Assembly (NCBI GenBank): GCA_015680685.1
Contig: MNCI01016492.1
Span: 649,258-681,059 of the forward strand
Direction of reading: 5' to 3'
Origin: Gnetum montanum
Lineage: Eukaryota; Streptophyta; Gnetopsida; Gnetales; Gnetaceae
Length of the DNA: 31,802 nucleotides
Part shown: positions 31,116 to 31,802 of the stretch, one piece after another
Layout of the letters: each line of letters begins with the position of its first letter
How positions within the stretch are numbered: the first letter of the stretch is position 1
Program-made: the position numbers and the translations under genes
The notes under the pieces: model-generated
The model's database searches: none
Seen by the model: only the letters and a program-made list of their open reading frames with translations
Told to the model about the DNA's origin: nothing

Positions 31116-31802
31116 AAATAAAGCTTGCACAATATGAACAATAAACTTTATAAAAAATAATGAATAAAGGTTCATGAAGTATAGGTTTTGTGCCAAAAGT
31201 ACAAGAAGTTGCTTATAGAAGCTCAAAGTCTATTTGAGAAGGCAAGTTGCATCCTATTGCAAATCTATGATTCAGTTTCTTCCTAGCTTTGATTTTCAAT
31301 AGCTTTCCATTGGTTTCCACTAGGGTCTATAATGTGAGAATGGGATTGGTATTGCACTTTTGGAGCAACGGAAGCTACGTGGAAGTCTCTATGCCCAATG
31401 TAGTACTAGTTTCTACTACCAAAAAACATTGCAAGGTGAGCTTGTAATGGGCTTTGGTGGTTGTGGAAGTGGAATTGGTATGAAAGATTGCAAAGTGCCA
31501 AAGTGTTATAACATGCTGAAAATTGGAACTATCAAGAGTATGGAAAATGCCAAAGTTCAAACATGTAAAACATTGGAAATCTCAAAATGGTATTAACATT
31601 AGGTATTTATAGGATTGGTATGTCTATTTTTGTATCAAACATGATTGTTGACAAATTGGATCAATTTGTAGGTGGGAATGGCTATAATGCCTCAACATAG
31701 TTATCATTTATGGTGAGTTTGGTATGGACTACAACCAAAAACCCATATATTTACCATAAATAGTAAATGGGCTTTTGTGACTACTTTTGTGCCATCCTTA
31801 CT
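31116..31802. other. Unassigned; no gene seen
   Basis: Two overlapping open frames of 60-78 codons (31360-31596 plus, 31375-31560 minus) show no motif and are probably chance. Confidence 0.5.

Overview
The window looks like intergenic DNA from a large, repeat-rich plant nuclear genome. It is AT-rich, has no intact host gene, and consists almost entirely of nested, decayed LTR retrotransposons. The primer-binding sites match plant tRNA-Asp and initiator tRNA-Met. The pol fragments are plant Ty3/gypsy (chromovirus) and Ty1/copia types. A gymnosperm or another very large plant genome is plausible, but the species cannot be told from the sequence. There is one undetermined base near 4345.

Layout. 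Positions 1-10653 hold a minus-strand, Reina-like chromovirus (element B): 5' LTR 9840-10653, gag 9563-8613, RT/RNase H 8375-7246, and RNase H end/integrase start 305-1. It is split by a second minus-strand Ty3/gypsy element (A, 306-7245): 5' LTR 6195-7245, tRNA-Asp-type primer site, gag and protease remnants 6053-3038, a 2 kb non-coding tail and a truncated 3' LTR. A has no recognisable RT, RNase H or integrase. A decayed LTR of the A family (C) lies at 10726-11090.

Positions 11263-16345 are a complete but non-coding plus-strand LTR element (D) with a 5-bp ATTTG target duplication. It carries an intronless, frameshifted copy of a host CCR4-type poly(A) deadenylase catalytic domain (14262-15372), which is the clearest gene-capture event in the window. 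Next comes a plus-strand chromovirus RT (E, 17095-17309 and 20854-21199), interrupted by a shortened copia element (F, 17310-20853).

Positions 22648-30037 are a second, plus-strand relative of A (G). It has a 5' LTR stub, a tRNA-Asp-type primer site, a gag closely matching A's gag, and a non-coding block shared with A. It ends in an unusual 3' part: U3-like promoter DNA (GATATC/GTAC palindromes plus TATA) at about 26401-26480 is separated from LTR-end DNA (29636-30037) by about 3.1 kb. That stretch holds a long decayed reading frame with a plant-transposon-protein-like domain, a helical region and a Pro/Gln-rich tail. The LTR of this element may therefore contain its own gene. The right end holds a minus-strand copia RNase H fragment and simple repeats.

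All coding regions carry stops or frameshifts, many at codons one C-to-T change from CAA, CAG or CGA, as expected for old methylated transposons. All protein matches were made by eye from remembered family patterns; no database search was run.
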